A stretch of DNA of 64,000 nt. It comes from Aureimonas sp. OT7 (GTDB lineage: Bacteria > Pseudomonadota > Alphaproteobacteria > Rhizobiales > Rhizobiaceae). Location: positions 4,117,224 to 4,181,223 of the forward strand of contig NZ_CP062167.1 in assembly GCF_014844055.1 (NCBI RefSeq). Direction: 5' to 3'. A model generated the notes under the pieces. It was not told the origin of the DNA. It searched no databases and saw nothing but the letters and a program-made list of their open reading frames with translations. This document shows, one piece after another, positions 28,758-38,566 of this stretch. Both the position numbers and the translations under genes were made by a program. Each line of letters begins with the position of its first letter. The first letter of the stretch is position 1.

Positions 28758-30083
28758 ATGAACGCCGTGGAGCGTTATGCGGCCGTGTCCGTTCCGCGCT
28801 ATACGTCATATCCGACGGCGGCGGATTTCGACGCCGCCGTCGGCCCGCGCGACCATGCGCGCTGGCTGCGCGACCTCGACCCGCAGGAGGCGGTCTCCGC
28901 CTATATCCACGTGCCTTATTGCCGGCGCCTCTGCCATTATTGCGGATGCCACGCCAAGATGGCGCGCCGCGACGATGTCATAGACGCCTATCGCGACAGA
29001 CTGATGGAAGAGATCGAGCTTGTCTCCGGCCTATGCGGCGGCCGCATCCCGATCGGCCGGCTGGCCTGGGGTGGCGGCACGCCGTCCATACTGGGCGCCG
29101 AGGGGCTTGTCCGCGTCGTCGATGCGCTGGCCCGGCATTTCGATACATCGGCCATTCGGGAACACTCCATCGAGCTAGACCCGCGCCACGTGTCGCCGGA
29201 ACTCTGCCGACGCCTGGCCGATATAGGTGTCGACAGGGCAAGCCTCGGCGTTCAGGACGCGGATCCGGCCGTGCAGCGGGCCATTGGCCGCGAGCAGCCC
29301 ATGGTTATCGTCAGGGCCGCCATGGACATGCTGCGCAATGCGGGAATCGCCCGCATCAATATCGACCTGATCCATGGCCTGCCCGAGCAGACGGAACGCA
29401 GCATCGTCGCGACCTGCCATGCGGTCGCCGCGCTGCGGCCGGACAGGATCGCCTGCTATGGCTATGCCCACCTTCCCCATCGACGCGCCAACCAACGGCT
29501 CGTCGATACGCAGCGGCTGCCCGGACCGATCCTGCGGCTCGCACTGGCAGAGGCCGTGTGCGACACGCTGATCGGCCACGGTTACGGGCGCATCGGCATC
29601 GACCATTATGCCCTTCCCGACGATCCGCTGGCGCAGGCCACGCGCGCGGGCCGGCTCCACCGCAATTTCCAAGGGTATACGGACGACGAAAGACGCAGCC
29701 TGATCGGCTTTGGCGCATCGGCGATCTCGCAACTGCCCGGAGGCTTCGTCCAGAACGAACCCGGGGTCGGTGCTTATTCGCGGATGGTAACGGAAGGGCG
29801 GCTCGCAACGCGGCGCGGACACGCACTCTCGGAAGATGACCGATGCCGTGCCGCCATCATCGAGGCGCTGATGTGCAATCTGCGGATAGATCTCGGCTCG
29901 GATGGAAGCCGGTTCGCCGACGAGATCGCCCTCCTTCGGCCCTATGTGGCGGACGGGCTCGTCCGGGTCGCCGGAACGCGTATCGAGATGACGGAGGCAG
30001 GCCGCCCCTTCGTACGCCTGGCCGCCGCGGTCTTCGATCGTTATCGAACCGAGGGCGGCATGCGCTTCAGCGGAGCCGTGTGA
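28758..30083 (+). CDS. hemN: Oxygen-independent coproporphyrinogen III oxidase
   Basis: A 441-residue radical SAM enzyme. The cluster motif is Cys55-x3-Cys59-x2-Cys62, followed by Gly-Cys64 (VPYCRRLCHYCGC), as in true HemN rather than HemW. GGGTPS follows. It decarboxylates coproporphyrinogen III to protoporphyrinogen IX without oxygen, supplying heme when O2 is low. Placement as the last gene of cydA-cydB-cydX-hemN, one base behind cydX, implies co-expression with the heme-rich bd oxidase under Fnr. Confidence 0.95.
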   Translation: MNAVERYAAVSVPRYTSYPTAADFDAAVGPRDHARWLRDLDPQEAVSAYIHVPYCRRLCHYCGCHAKMARRDDVIDAYRDRLMEEIELVSGLCGGRIPIGRLAWGGGTPSILGAEGLVRVVDALARHFDTSAIREHSIELDPRHVSPELCRRLADIGVDRASLGVQDADPAVQRAIGREQPMVIVRAAMDMLRNAGIARINIDLIHGLPEQTERSIVATCHAVAALRPDRIACYGYAHLPHRRANQRLVDTQRLPGPILRLALAEAVCDTLIGHGYGRIGIDHYALPDDPLAQATRAGRLHRNFQGYTDDERRSLIGFGASAISQLPGGFVQNEPGVGAYSRMVTEGRLATRRGHALSEDDRCRAAIIEALMCNLRIDLGSDGSRFADEIALLRPYVADGLVRVAGTRIEMTEAGRPFVRLAAAVFDRYRTEGGMRFSGAV

Positions 30084-30717
30084 CGGGCTGCGTCATCGCA
30101 CCGGCCGCCTGCATTTGATACTGCTGGAAGGCAGCCACCATCACATGAACCGCCAGGCAGGCAAGCACGACATAGGCCATCGTCTCGAAGGTCTCCTCGA
30201 AGAAGACGCCCATCGACCAGACGGGGAAGTATGGCACAATCGCTTCGGCTGCGGCGCCAAGGCCGACGAGGGCGGCAGACAGGACGAAGGGCCAGCCGCG
30301 CAGCGACACGGCATAGGCCCAGAACTGCGGGATGAGCCGCCAGCGCAGAGCCAGATACGGAAGGCCGAGCGCCAGCAGTGCGATCGTCTCGTGCAGGCGG
30401 AACGTGTCCGTATGGAGGTACGCCGTAACCGGTCCGCTGACCGGCAGTTCCAGTTCGCGCAGGAAGAACACGATGCACAGCAGGACCATGCCGAAGCTTG
30501 CCATCCGGCCGGCGCCGCGCTGATAGATCGCAGCACCCACGAACAGGAAGATCGACAGCGCCAGCACCACTTCCTGAGCGCGCTCGAGCGGCCCCTCCTC
30601 GATGGAGGCCGCCTCGAAACCCAGAAGGCCGGCGGCAGCGAAGGCCAGCACCAGCGTTGCCGCCAGCACAGTGAACGTCCAGCCGGCAAAGCGACGCCCA
30701 ACGGAGAAGGTGTTCAT
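30067..30717 (-). CDS. Polytopic inner-membrane protein of unknown function
   Basis: A 216-residue protein with about six hydrophobic spans (roughly residues 14-34, 49-66, 70-86, 109-126, 142-161 and 174-195). No family was recognised. A histidine in LHTDTFRLHET and another in a late span (LAVHVMVAAF) could be functional but prove nothing. It overlaps the end of hemN tail-to-tail by 17 bases and is divergent from the DUF305 gene. It may belong functionally with either neighbour. Confidence 0.7.
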   Translation of the reverse strand: MNTFSVGRRFAGWTFTVLAATLVLAFAAAGLLGFEAASIEEGPLERAQEVVLALSIFLFVGAAIYQRGAGRMASFGMVLLCIVFFLRELELPVSGPVTAYLHTDTFRLHETIALLALGLPYLALRWRLIPQFWAYAVSLRGWPFVLSAALVGLGAAAEAIVPYFPVWSMGVFFEETFETMAYVVLACLAVHVMVAAFQQYQMQAAGAMTQPVTRLR

Positions 30718-30819
30718 AAGCCCTCCATACGATGACAGCCTTATGAACGGTCATCCTTCTGTCACGCAAGGTTAAATATTCGCCAACGGCTCACATTTGA
30801 TCGACCTGCGAATTACAGT

Positions 30820-30850
30820 TTGACCCTCCCCACGGTTGGAAGGACTACCA
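30820..30850 (+). promoter_or_regulatory. CueR/HmrR-like (MerR-family) promoter-operator before the DUF305 gene
   Basis: TTGACC (30820-30825) is followed by a 19-base spacer carrying an imperfect dyad, ACCCTCC ... GGAAGGA. This matches the layout of CueR-regulated promoters (ACCTTCC-N7-GGAAGGT within an over-long 19-base spacer). The -10 (CTACCA) is poor, as expected for MerR-type activation. The downstream gene belongs to a copper-linked family, which supports copper control. No cueR gene lies in the window. Confidence 0.55.
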
Positions 30851-30908
30851 GTGTCGGCATCACTGGCGCCGGCCGCGTGGCATGGCCGAAACGGAGTTCG
30901 ACAACCTC

Positions 30909-31307
30909 ATGAAGCGGTTTTTCCTTACAGCGGTCCTTGCGGCCATGGCCGCGGGCGGCGCATTGGCGCAGGACACCGGGTCCCATGCCGGACACGACAT
31001 GTCGGTCACGACATCGGCGACGACCGCGTCCCCCGCCGCCGAAGCCTACACGGATGCGATGGACAGGATGCACGGTCCGATGATGGAGGGTGTCGCCAAC
31101 GCCGATCCCGACGTCGCCTTCGTGCTTGGAATGATTCCGCATCACCAGGGTGCGATCGACATGGCGAAGATCGTGCTTGAATACGGCAAGGATGATTTCA
31201 CCCGTGATCTGGCGCAGGAGGTGATCGCCGCCCAGGAAAAGGAAATCGCCGGGATGCGCGACTGGTTGAAGCAGCGCGGCATCGTGGAACCCACCGCACC
31301 CCAGTGA
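30909..31307 (+). CDS. Periplasmic DUF305 protein (CopM-like)
   Basis: 132 residues including a signal peptide (MKRFFLTAVLAAMAAGGALAQ). The mature protein is rich in Met and His (SHAGHDM, MDRMHGPMMEG) and has the DUF305 hallmark GMIPHHQGAIDMAK. Characterised relatives bind copper or silver in the periplasm. The start at 30909 is chosen because it begins the signal peptide. The in-frame extension to 30882 adds nine acidic residues before it. The CueR-like promoter upstream fits copper-induced expression. Confidence 0.88.
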   Translation: MKRFFLTAVLAAMAAGGALAQDTGSHAGHDMSVTTSATTASPAAEAYTDAMDRMHGPMMEGVANADPDVAFVLGMIPHHQGAIDMAKIVLEYGKDDFTRDLAQEVIAAQEKEIAGMRDWLKQRGIVEPTAPQ

Positions 31308-31404
31308 TGCCTGCATGGATGAAATGAAACATCCAGGCTGAACTGGTCGGAACAATGTGTCGCACCCGGCGTTGAATGCACGAACTCAAGAGGAGAGAGA
31401 CGCC

Positions 31405-31476
31405 GTGAACATCTTTTACATCATCGGGGTTGTTGTCGTTATCATCGCAATCCTCAGCTTCCTCGGCCTTGCATAA
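31405..31476 (+). CDS. Very small hydrophobic membrane protein (23 residues)
   Basis: A GTG start after a strong ribosome site (AAGAGGAGAGAGA) opens a 23-codon frame, VNIFYIIGVVVVIIAILSFL then GLA, almost entirely one transmembrane helix. It is followed 35 bases later by a strong intrinsic terminator, which supports a real short gene. I believe similar tiny single-span proteins are annotated in rhizobia, without known function. It could be co-transcribed with the DUF305 gene 97 bases upstream. Confidence 0.65.
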   Translation: MNIFYIIGVVVVIIAILSFLGLA

Positions 31477-31511
31477 GATCTGCCGGAGGGGCTCTCAGAT
31501 GAATCCTCGTG

Positions 31512-31542
31512 AAAGGGCTCCGGACATCTCCGGAGCCCTTTT
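31512..31542 (+). terminator. Intrinsic terminator after the 23-residue protein gene
   Basis: A 13-bp perfect stem, AAAGGGCTCCGGA / TCCGGAGCCCTTT, with the 4-base loop CATC and an ending run of T. Its A-rich start may make it work in both directions, serving the converging gene at 31567 as well. Confidence 0.88.
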
Positions 31543-31566
31543 GCATGTTGCGCTTTATGCCTCGGC

Positions 31567-32007
31567 CTAGAGATGCGCCAGCCGCATGACCGGCTGGCCA
31601 TTGCCGCGCAGTTCGGGCGACACCCCGTCGGCATTCACCGTTGCAGTGACGCGCTGGCGCAGGGTCTTGAACATAAGGTTCGGCGTGACGTCGACCGGCG
31701 TGTCGAACTGGATCGTCACCGACAGAAGCGGACGGCTGCCAAGCAGCCTGACACCGATGACAAGGCCCTCGAAAGGCCGCTCGAGGTAATGGCCGCCGAC
31801 CCGCATTCCGACCTGGAAGGGCGCGGCTGCGTGCTCCGGCAAGGTGGCCCGCGCCGTATTCCAGTCCCGGAAGCCATGCGCCCTGGCGACCTCCTCGAGG
31901 GCCGCTCCATGCGTCATGGCAACGCCGGCCCGTGTACGGCTCTCGCGCAGGGATTTCGCCTCGGACTTGAGAGTCCGGGCGCTGATTGTGTCGAATGTGA
32001 TGCTCAT
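31567..32007 (-). CDS. Glyoxalase-superfamily-related small protein
   Basis: A 146-residue cytoplasmic protein starting MSITFDTISARTLKSEAKSL, after the ribosome site GGAGAG. The N-terminal third contains GAALEEVARAHGFRDWNTAR, a helical motif common in rhizobial proteins annotated as glyoxalase-superfamily-related. The rest is beta-rich, with no obvious metal triad. Function is unknown. The in-frame extension to 32097 lacks conserved character. It is isolated between two terminator-like regions. Confidence 0.6.
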   Translation of the reverse strand: MSITFDTISARTLKSEAKSLRESRTRAGVAMTHGAALEEVARAHGFRDWNTARATLPEHAAAPFQVGMRVGGHYLERPFEGLVIGVRLLGSRPLLSVTIQFDTPVDVTPNLMFKTLRQRVTATVNADGVSPELRGNGQPVMRLAHL

Positions 32008-32210
32008 GTCGGGTCTCTCCGAACGTAGAGAGGCGGCTTCCTGCATGGTGCCCGCATTGCCACGATGCGCCCCGGAGATAACACCGATGGATCGCAAAAA
32101 GGCTGGACTTCACCAAAGGCCCGACTTCGGGCCCGCGGGCGGCAGGTGCCAGCGACCGAAGCTCAATATCGTTTCTTCGGGTTACGGTTTCAAGTCCCGC
32201 GAGCGCGGCC

Positions 32211-32573
32211 CTACAAGCGCAGCGGACCCTTGAAGATGAAGAAGGCCCCGAGCGCGATCAGGCCGAAGCCGACAAGATGGTTCACCGTCAGGCGTTCGCC
32301 GAGATAGGTGACCGAAAACACCGCGAACACGGCGAGGGTAATCACCTCCTGCATCGTCTTCAATTCCGCCGCCGAGTAGACGTGCGCACCGTAGCGGTTT
32401 GCGGGAACGGCGAGGCAATACTCAAAGAAGGCGATGCCCCAGCTGACCAGGATGACGGCCCAAAGCGGCTTGTTCTCGAATTTCAGGTGGCCGTACCATG
32501 CAAAGGTCATGAAGACGTTGGAGCAGAGCAGCAGCAGGATCGGCAGAAGGCTGGGCGAGACGAATTGCGTCAT
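32211..32573 (-). CDS. DMT-superfamily small membrane protein (DUF486)
   Basis: A 120-residue protein with four hydrophobic spans: LLPILLLLCSNVFMTFAWYG, AVILVSWGIAFFEYCLAVPA, MQEVITLAVFAVFSVTYLGE, and LVGFGLIALGAFFIF. The sequence WYGHLKF and CLAVPANRYG are typical of DUF486, a half-size relative of drug/metabolite transporters that probably works as a dimer. The substrate is unknown. Upstream lies a 157-base gap before the lacI-type gene, without a recognised element. Confidence 0.85.
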   Translation of the reverse strand: MTQFVSPSLLPILLLLCSNVFMTFAWYGHLKFENKPLWAVILVSWGIAFFEYCLAVPANRYGAHVYSAAELKTMQEVITLAVFAVFSVTYLGERLTVNHLVGFGLIALGAFFIFKGPLRL

Positions 32574-32730
32574 CGGACTTCAGAATTTCCCGAACAGGCG
32601 GCGGAAACGCGCGACGCGCAGACGGCACATCCGGCCAGTGTTGGATAGGCAGTCGAAAACCCGTAGGCGGAAATGATCGCGCCTGCAATGGCGGGCCCTG
32701 GACGCTCTCACCGATGCGCGTTGCGCCCTG

Positions 32731-33744
32731 TCAGGCGGTCGCCCCCGGGACGATGGTGAAAGGCACTTGCAGACGCTGTGAGGGCTCGCTGGAAAAGACC
32801 TTCAGCGCCGCGATCTCGCCGACTTCGACGCGCGGCGTCAGGACGGTGGCCAGCGGCAGCGGCGCCGCCCGGCCGATATCGAGCCCGTTGTAGCCCATGA
32901 TCGCCAGTTGCCCCGGCACGTCGATCCCGCGCGCCATGCAATGGAACAGCGCGCCGACCGCGTAATCGTCGTTGGAGCAGAACACCGCGTCCATGGGGAC
33001 GCGCTCCACAAGCAGCGACTCAAGGGCGGCACGGCCGAGTTCGGTCGATGATTCGCCGTCCAGTTCACGGATGGCGACGAGATCCAGTCCGGCCTCGCGC
33101 AGGATCTCCCGGAAGCCCGCACACCGTTTGGCGCTGCGCCGGTCGCTGGCGAAGTCGCGGCCGATATAGGCGATCTTGCGATAACCCCGTTCCAGAAGGT
33201 GCCTGGCGCAGGCGCGCCCGGCCTCGCGATGGGAGAAACCAATGACGATATCCACGCCTTCGCCGTCGAGATCCAGCAGTTCCGCGACGCGGATATGGGC
33301 GGCATCCAGCATCTGGCGCGTACGATCGGTATGCTCCAGCCCCACCAGCAGCAACGCCGAGGGCCGCCAGGCCAGCATCGAGGCCACCAGCGCCTCTTCC
33401 CTTTCGATGGAATACTCGCTCACCCCGATCACGGCCTGCTGGCCCGTGCGGTCGAGCTGGCGCGCGACCCCGCGCAGGAGATCGGGAAAGACGACGTTGT
33501 GCAGCGAGGGAATGACGATTCCGACCAGGTTGGACCCGGCCGAGGCAAGGGCGCCCGCCAGCCTGTTCGGCACATAACCGAGCTTTTCCACGGCCTGCAG
33601 CACGCGGTCCCGCGTTCTGGCGGAAAAGGAGCCCTGATTGCGTAGCACGCGCGATACCGTACTGGCACCGACGCCGGCTTCGCGGCTGACTTCCCGAAGC
33701 GTCACGGCGGACATGTCCACCGGTTGCCCGTGACGATCCTTCAT
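32731..33744 (-). CDS. LacI-family transcriptional regulator
   Basis: A 337-residue repressor-type regulator. The N-terminal LacI helix-turn-helix and hinge helix are VTLREVSREAGVGASTVSRV and GYVPNRLAGALAS. A periplasmic-binding-protein-like sugar domain follows (GIVIPSLHNVVFPDLLRG, FCSNDDYAVGALF, MGYNGLDIGRAAP). It is closest in style to GntR/IdnR-like gluconate regulators. The ATG at 33744 follows GGAGGGG. It is divergent from the dehydrogenase/ABC operon and very likely controls it through the palindromic operator at 33840. Confidence 0.93.
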   Translation of the reverse strand: MKDRHGQPVDMSAVTLREVSREAGVGASTVSRVLRNQGSFSARTRDRVLQAVEKLGYVPNRLAGALASAGSNLVGIVIPSLHNVVFPDLLRGVARQLDRTGQQAVIGVSEYSIEREEALVASMLAWRPSALLLVGLEHTDRTRQMLDAAHIRVAELLDLDGEGVDIVIGFSHREAGRACARHLLERGYRKIAYIGRDFASDRRSAKRCAGFREILREAGLDLVAIRELDGESSTELGRAALESLLVERVPMDAVFCSNDDYAVGALFHCMARGIDVPGQLAIMGYNGLDIGRAAPLPLATVLTPRVEVGEIAALKVFSSEPSQRLQVPFTIVPGATA

Positions 33745-33839
33745 ATCGGAACCCCTCCCCCCGGGGTGGGATGCGCCGGCGCGCTCATCCCATGCGACGA
33801 GCGTCCGGTTCGTGCCGCACGAAATCGTCATACTTTTTT

Positions 33840-33853
33840 TGGCAGCGCTGCCA
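33840..33853. promoter_or_regulatory. LacI-type operator, perfect palindrome
   Basis: TGGCAGCGCTGCCA is a perfect 14-bp dyad with the central CG expected for LacI/GalR operators. It lies 95 bases before the lacI-type start, in the shared divergent region, so it can serve autoregulation and control of the operon. Confidence 0.75.
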
Positions 33854-33893
33854 GAATGCGCTTGGCAGAGTGATCGCAATTCGCTAGGCGTAA

Positions 33894-33907
33894 CGCAAGC
33901 GCTACCA
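33894..33907. promoter_or_regulatory. Second, weaker LacI-type operator
   Basis: CGCAAGCGCTACCA shares 9 of 14 positions with the perfect operator, keeping the AGCGCT core. Centre-to-centre spacing is 54 bases, about five helical turns, which would allow cooperative looping. Confidence 0.45.
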
Positions 33908-34151
33908 GAAAGATGGCGCAGGAAACGGAAGCCGGATGTCGGCTCCAGTACGTAATTCTGGTTCTACGGCCACTCCGGAAGCCCGGAAAGGCCGGTCGGG
34001 GGAGGCTTTCATGAGCGTCATGCGCATGCCGGCGGACTGCGGGGTTTCGGCCTGAGGGCCGTTCAACGTCAGACGTCGCGGCTTTTCCCCTTCCTACTGT
34101 CTTGAGGTTCCGGGCGGTCGGCGTTCCGGGTCATGAATGGAAGCAGGCGCA

Positions 34152-35141
34152 ATGCATGTACTGATGATCGGGGCGGCCGGAATGGTCGGCCGCAAGATAC
34201 TGGACAAGGTGGCCGCGGAGCCCGAGGCGCTGGGCGCGGACATCGACAGGCTGACGCTTGTCGACGTGGTGAAGCCCGAGGCGCCCGCGCAGCTTGGAGC
34301 CGTGGCGACCGGCGAGGCGGTGGACTTGTCCGAGCCGGGCGTGGCGGAACGGCTCATCGCCGGCCGGCCGGACCTGATCATCCATCTGGCCGCCGTCGTC
34401 TCGGGCGAGGCGGAAGCCGATTTCGACAAGGGCTACCGCGTCAACCAGACGGGCACGCACGCTTTGCTGGAGGCGATCCGCCACGAGGGCATGAAGCAGC
34501 CCTACAAGCCGCGTGTGGTGTACGCCTCGTCCATCGCGGTCTACGGCGCGCCCTTCGACGAGACGATCGCGGAGGATTTTGCGCTCTATCCGCTCACCAG
34601 CTACGGCACGCAGAAGGCCATCGGCGAGCTTCTGCTGGCCGATTATTCCCGCAAGGGGTTCCTGTCGGGCATCGGCATTCGCCTTCCCACGATCTGCATC
34701 CGCCCCGGCAGGCCCAACAAGGCGGCCTCCGGCTTCTTCTCGAACATCCTGCGCGAGCCGCTTGCCGGGCAGGAGGCCGTCCTGCCCGTGGACGAAAGCG
34801 TCCGGCACTGGTTCGCCAGTCCGCGCTCGGCGGTGGGCTTCTTCATCCATGCTGCGACGATGGATCTTGCACCGGTCGGGCCCCGCATCAACCTGACCAT
34901 GCCCGGCCTGTCGGCAACCGTGGGCGAAGAGATCGAGGCGCTGCGCCGCGTCGCCGGCGACAAGGCCGTGCGCCTGATCCGCCGCGAGCCGGACGAGACG
35001 ATCCAGCGCATCGTCGCCGGCTGGGCCACCAATTTCGACGCGCGCCGCGCGCGTGAACTCGGCTTCACCGCCGAAACCGATTTCGACGCGATCATACGCG
35101 CACATATCGATGACGAGCTCGGCGGGCGCATCGCCGCCTGA
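34152..35141 (+). CDS. NAD-dependent epimerase/dehydratase family protein (DenD-like dehydrogenase)
   Basis: A 329-residue extended short-chain dehydrogenase: N-terminal NAD loop GAAGMVG, acidic strand-2 end (LVDVV), [10 protein letters not shown], the catalytic serine stretch [11 protein letters not shown] and Tyr-x3-Lys in [11 protein letters not shown]. The overall pattern resembles D-erythronate dehydrogenase (DenD). The start at 34152 follows GAAGCAGG; an ATG at 34137 is possible. As first gene of the LacI-controlled operon it probably oxidises a sugar acid or sugar brought in by the importer encoded downstream. Confidence 0.8.
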   Translation: MHVLMIGAAGMVGRKILDKVAAEPEALGADIDRLTLVDVVKPEAPAQLGAVATGEAVDLSEPGVAERLIAGRPDLIIHLAAVVSGEAEADFDKGYRVNQTGTHALLEAIRHEGMKQPYKPRVVYASSIAVYGAPFDETIAEDFALYPLTSYGTQKAIGELLLADYSRKGFLSGIGIRLPTICIRPGRPNKAASGFFSNILREPLAGQEAVLPVDESVRHWFASPRSAVGFFIHAATMDLAPVGPRINLTMPGLSATVGEEIEALRRVAGDKAVRLIRREPDETIQRIVAGWATNFDARRARELGFTAETDFDAIIRAHIDDELGGRIAA

Positions 35142-35188
35142 GGCGGCAGGCGGAACCAGACGACAGGACAAGACACAAGGGCATCGCA

Positions 35189-35956
35189 ATGAGCAATGAC
35201 AGGAATGGCGACGGCAAGGTCGCCATCGTCACCGGCGGCGGAACGGGTATCGGCAAGGCCATCACGCGGGAGCTTGCGGAAGCGGGGTTCAACGTGGTCA
35301 TCACCGGGCGCCGCAAGGACGTTCTGGAAGCGACCGCCGCCGAGCTGTCCTCCAGTGGCGCGGTCACCGCCGTGGCGGCGGACATTTCCCGGCCTGCCGA
35401 TGTCACGGCCCTGTTCGACAGCGTCGTCGAGCGTTTCGGGCGCGTCGACCTGCTGGTCAACAACGCCGGTGTCAACGCCCCCTCGAAGAAGTTGGAGGAT
35501 GTCGACTTCGACGAGTGGAACACCGTGGTCGCCGCCAACCTGACGGGTGCGTTCCTGTGCACGCAGGCCGCCGTACGGCAGTTCAAGGCGCAGTCGCCGC
35601 AGGGCGGGCGTATCGTCAACAACGGCTCCATATCCGCCACGACGCCACGCCCCAATTCGGCGCCCTATGCCGCCACCAAGCACGCGATCACCGGGCTCAC
35701 CAAGGCGACCTCGCTGGAGGGGCGGGCCTTCGACATCGCCTGCGGGCAGATCGATGTCGGCAATGCCGCCAGCGAGATGACGACGACGATCTCCAAGGGC
35801 GTGCTGCAGGCAGACGGCAGCACGGCGGCGGAAGCGACCATCGACCCGAAACTGGTTGGCGAGGCCGTCCGCTACATGGCCGGCCTGCCGCTGAGCGCCA
35901 ACGTGCTCACCATGACCGTCATGGCCAACAGGATGCCCTTCGTCGGCCGCGGCTGA
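35189..35956 (+). CDS. Classical SDR-family oxidoreductase
   Basis: A 255-residue short-chain dehydrogenase: cofactor loop GGGTGIGK, strand-4 motif [11 protein letters not shown], catalytic Ser in [10 protein letters not shown] and Tyr-x3-Lys in [11 protein letters not shown]. Residues GRRKD after strand 2 suggest NADP(H) is possible. It lies 47 bases after the DenD-like gene. The two dehydrogenases could act in sequence on one imported polyol, sugar or aldonate. The exact substrate cannot be read. Confidence 0.85.
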   Translation: MSNDRNGDGKVAIVTGGGTGIGKAITRELAEAGFNVVITGRRKDVLEATAAELSSSGAVTAVAADISRPADVTALFDSVVERFGRVDLLVNNAGVNAPSKKLEDVDFDEWNTVVAANLTGAFLCTQAAVRQFKAQSPQGGRIVNNGSISATTPRPNSAPYAATKHAITGLTKATSLEGRAFDIACGQIDVGNAASEMTTTISKGVLQADGSTAAEATIDPKLVGEAVRYMAGLPLSANVLTMTVMANRMPFVGRG

Positions 35957-36023
35957 CGGGACACCGAATCAAAGGCAAACCGCGCCCCGGGAGAGAGGCG
36001 GCGCGCTTGCGGGAGGAGCAAGA

Positions 36024-37091
<1,068 letters not shown>

Positions 37092-37169
37092 TCCGTTCGC
37101 CGCGCAGGATCCGGGATGGGCGCGGCACGAGGATAAGTCCCGGGGAAACGCAGGGAGGAACAAGAACCC

Positions 37170-38486
37170 ATGAAGATCACGCGCAGAAACGTCCTTGCCG
37201 GCACCGCCGGCATCGCCGCCGGCGCGGCCCTCGGTGGCCGCTTCGGTATCGGCAACGCCTTCGCACAGGCGGCGGAGCCCACCTTCACGCCGGAAGCCGG
37301 CGCTTCCCTGCGCGTGCTGCGCTGGGTCCCGTTCGTGCCGGCCGAGGAAGAGGCTTTCCTCGCCAACACCAAGGCCTTCACCGACGCCACCGGCGTCGCG
37401 GTGCGGATCGACAAGGAAAGCTGGGAAGACGTCCGCCCGAAGGCGGCGGTGGCCGCCAATGTCGGTTCCGGCCCCGACATCGTCATGAGCTGGTTCGACG
37501 ACCCGCAGCAATATCCGGACAAGCTGCTCGACCTGACCGACCTTGGCGAGTATCTCGGCGCGCGTGACGGCGGCTGGTATCCGGGCCTGGAAGGCTACGC
37601 CAAGCGCGACGGCAAGTTCATCGCCCTGCCGCTCTGCGCCATCGGCAATGCGATCTGCTACCGCGACAGCCATATGAAGGCCGCCGGTTTCAGCGAATTT
37701 CCGAAAGACACGGCCGGGTTCCTCGAGCTCTGCAAGGCATTGCAGGCCAAGGGCACGCCGGCCGGCTTCCCTCACGGCAAGGCGGTGGGCGACGGCAACA
37801 ACTATGCGCACTGGCTGCTGTGGAGCCACGGCGGCAAGATGGTGGACGAGTCCGGCACCGTCACCATCAACAGCCCCGAGACCCTGGCTGCGATCCAGTA
37901 TGCGCAGGAGCTGTACAAGACCTTCATCCCCGGCACGGAGAGCTGGCTGGACGTCAACAACAACCGCGCCTTCCTGGCCGGCCAGGTATCCCTGACGGCA
38001 AACGGCGTGTCGATGTACTATGCCGCGATGAAGGACCCGGCGCTGGCCGAGCTCGCCGCCGACATGCGCTCCGTGAACCTGCCCATCGGGCCGATCGGGG
38101 AATCGGTCGAGCTGCACCAGGCCTCGACCATGTCCGTCTTCTCCCACACGCAGTACCCGGAAGCCGCCAAGGCCTACCTGAAGTTCATCTACGGCAACGA
38201 CCAGATGAACGCCTGGGTGCAGGGCGCCAACGCCTATTGCTGCCAGCCGCTGCGCGCCTACGAGAGCAACCCGGTGTGGACCGCCAACCCGATCCACGAG
38301 CCCTACTCGCGCGCTTCGGCCAGCCTGCGCCCGAACGGCTATGCCGGCCCGCTCGGCTCGGCATCGGCGGGCGCCATGGCCGACTACGTGCTGGTGGACA
38401 TGTTCGCGGAGGCCGTCACCGGCCAGCGCTCGCCGGAAGATGCGATGCGCAACGCCGAACGCCGCGCCAGCCGCTACTACCGCTAA
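37170..38486 (+). CDS. Extracellular sugar-binding protein with Tat signal
   Basis: A 438-residue family 1 solute-binding protein. The N-terminus MKITRRNVLAGTAGIAAGAA is a twin-arginine signal, so it is exported folded. The body has the usual motif WFDDPQQYPDKLLDLTDLGEYL and a late segment where the partner family aligns (QYPEAAKAYLKFIYGNDQMN). It delivers ligand to the two permeases downstream. Ligand identity is unknown. Confidence 0.93.
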   Translation: MKITRRNVLAGTAGIAAGAALGGRFGIGNAFAQAAEPTFTPEAGASLRVLRWVPFVPAEEEAFLANTKAFTDATGVAVRIDKESWEDVRPKAAVAANVGSGPDIVMSWFDDPQQYPDKLLDLTDLGEYLGARDGGWYPGLEGYAKRDGKFIALPLCAIGNAICYRDSHMKAAGFSEFPKDTAGFLELCKALQAKGTPAGFPHGKAVGDGNNYAHWLLWSHGGKMVDESGTVTINSPETLAAIQYAQELYKTFIPGTESWLDVNNNRAFLAGQVSLTANGVSMYYAAMKDPALAELAADMRSVNLPIGPIGESVELHQASTMSVFSHTQYPEAAKAYLKFIYGNDQMNAWVQGANAYCCQPLRAYESNPVWTANPIHEPYSRASASLRPNGYAGPLGSASAGAMADYVLVDMFAEAVTGQRSPEDAMRNAERRASRYYR

Positions 38487-38566
38487 AGCCTGCGTGGGGT
38501 ATCGCCGGGTCCGCCTCGAAGGCGGGCCCGGCCTTCCGCCCGGCCCATCCTTCGGGGAAACGATCC

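Larger units (their letters stand above)
33745..34151. other. Divergent intergenic region with operators and a possible 14-codon leader ORF
   Basis: These 407 bases carry the two operators and no long gene. At 34011-34055 a frame of 14 codons (MSVMRMPADCGVSA) follows a good ribosome site (GGGGAGG) and ends 96 bases before the dehydrogenase start. It could be a translated leader, but codons alone cannot show this. Confidence 0.35.

Noticed and set aside
32150..32210. tRNA-like T-arm string (GGTTTCAAGTCCC)
   Set aside because: The flanks do not pair into a T-stem, and no acceptor, D or anticodon arms are found at proper distances.
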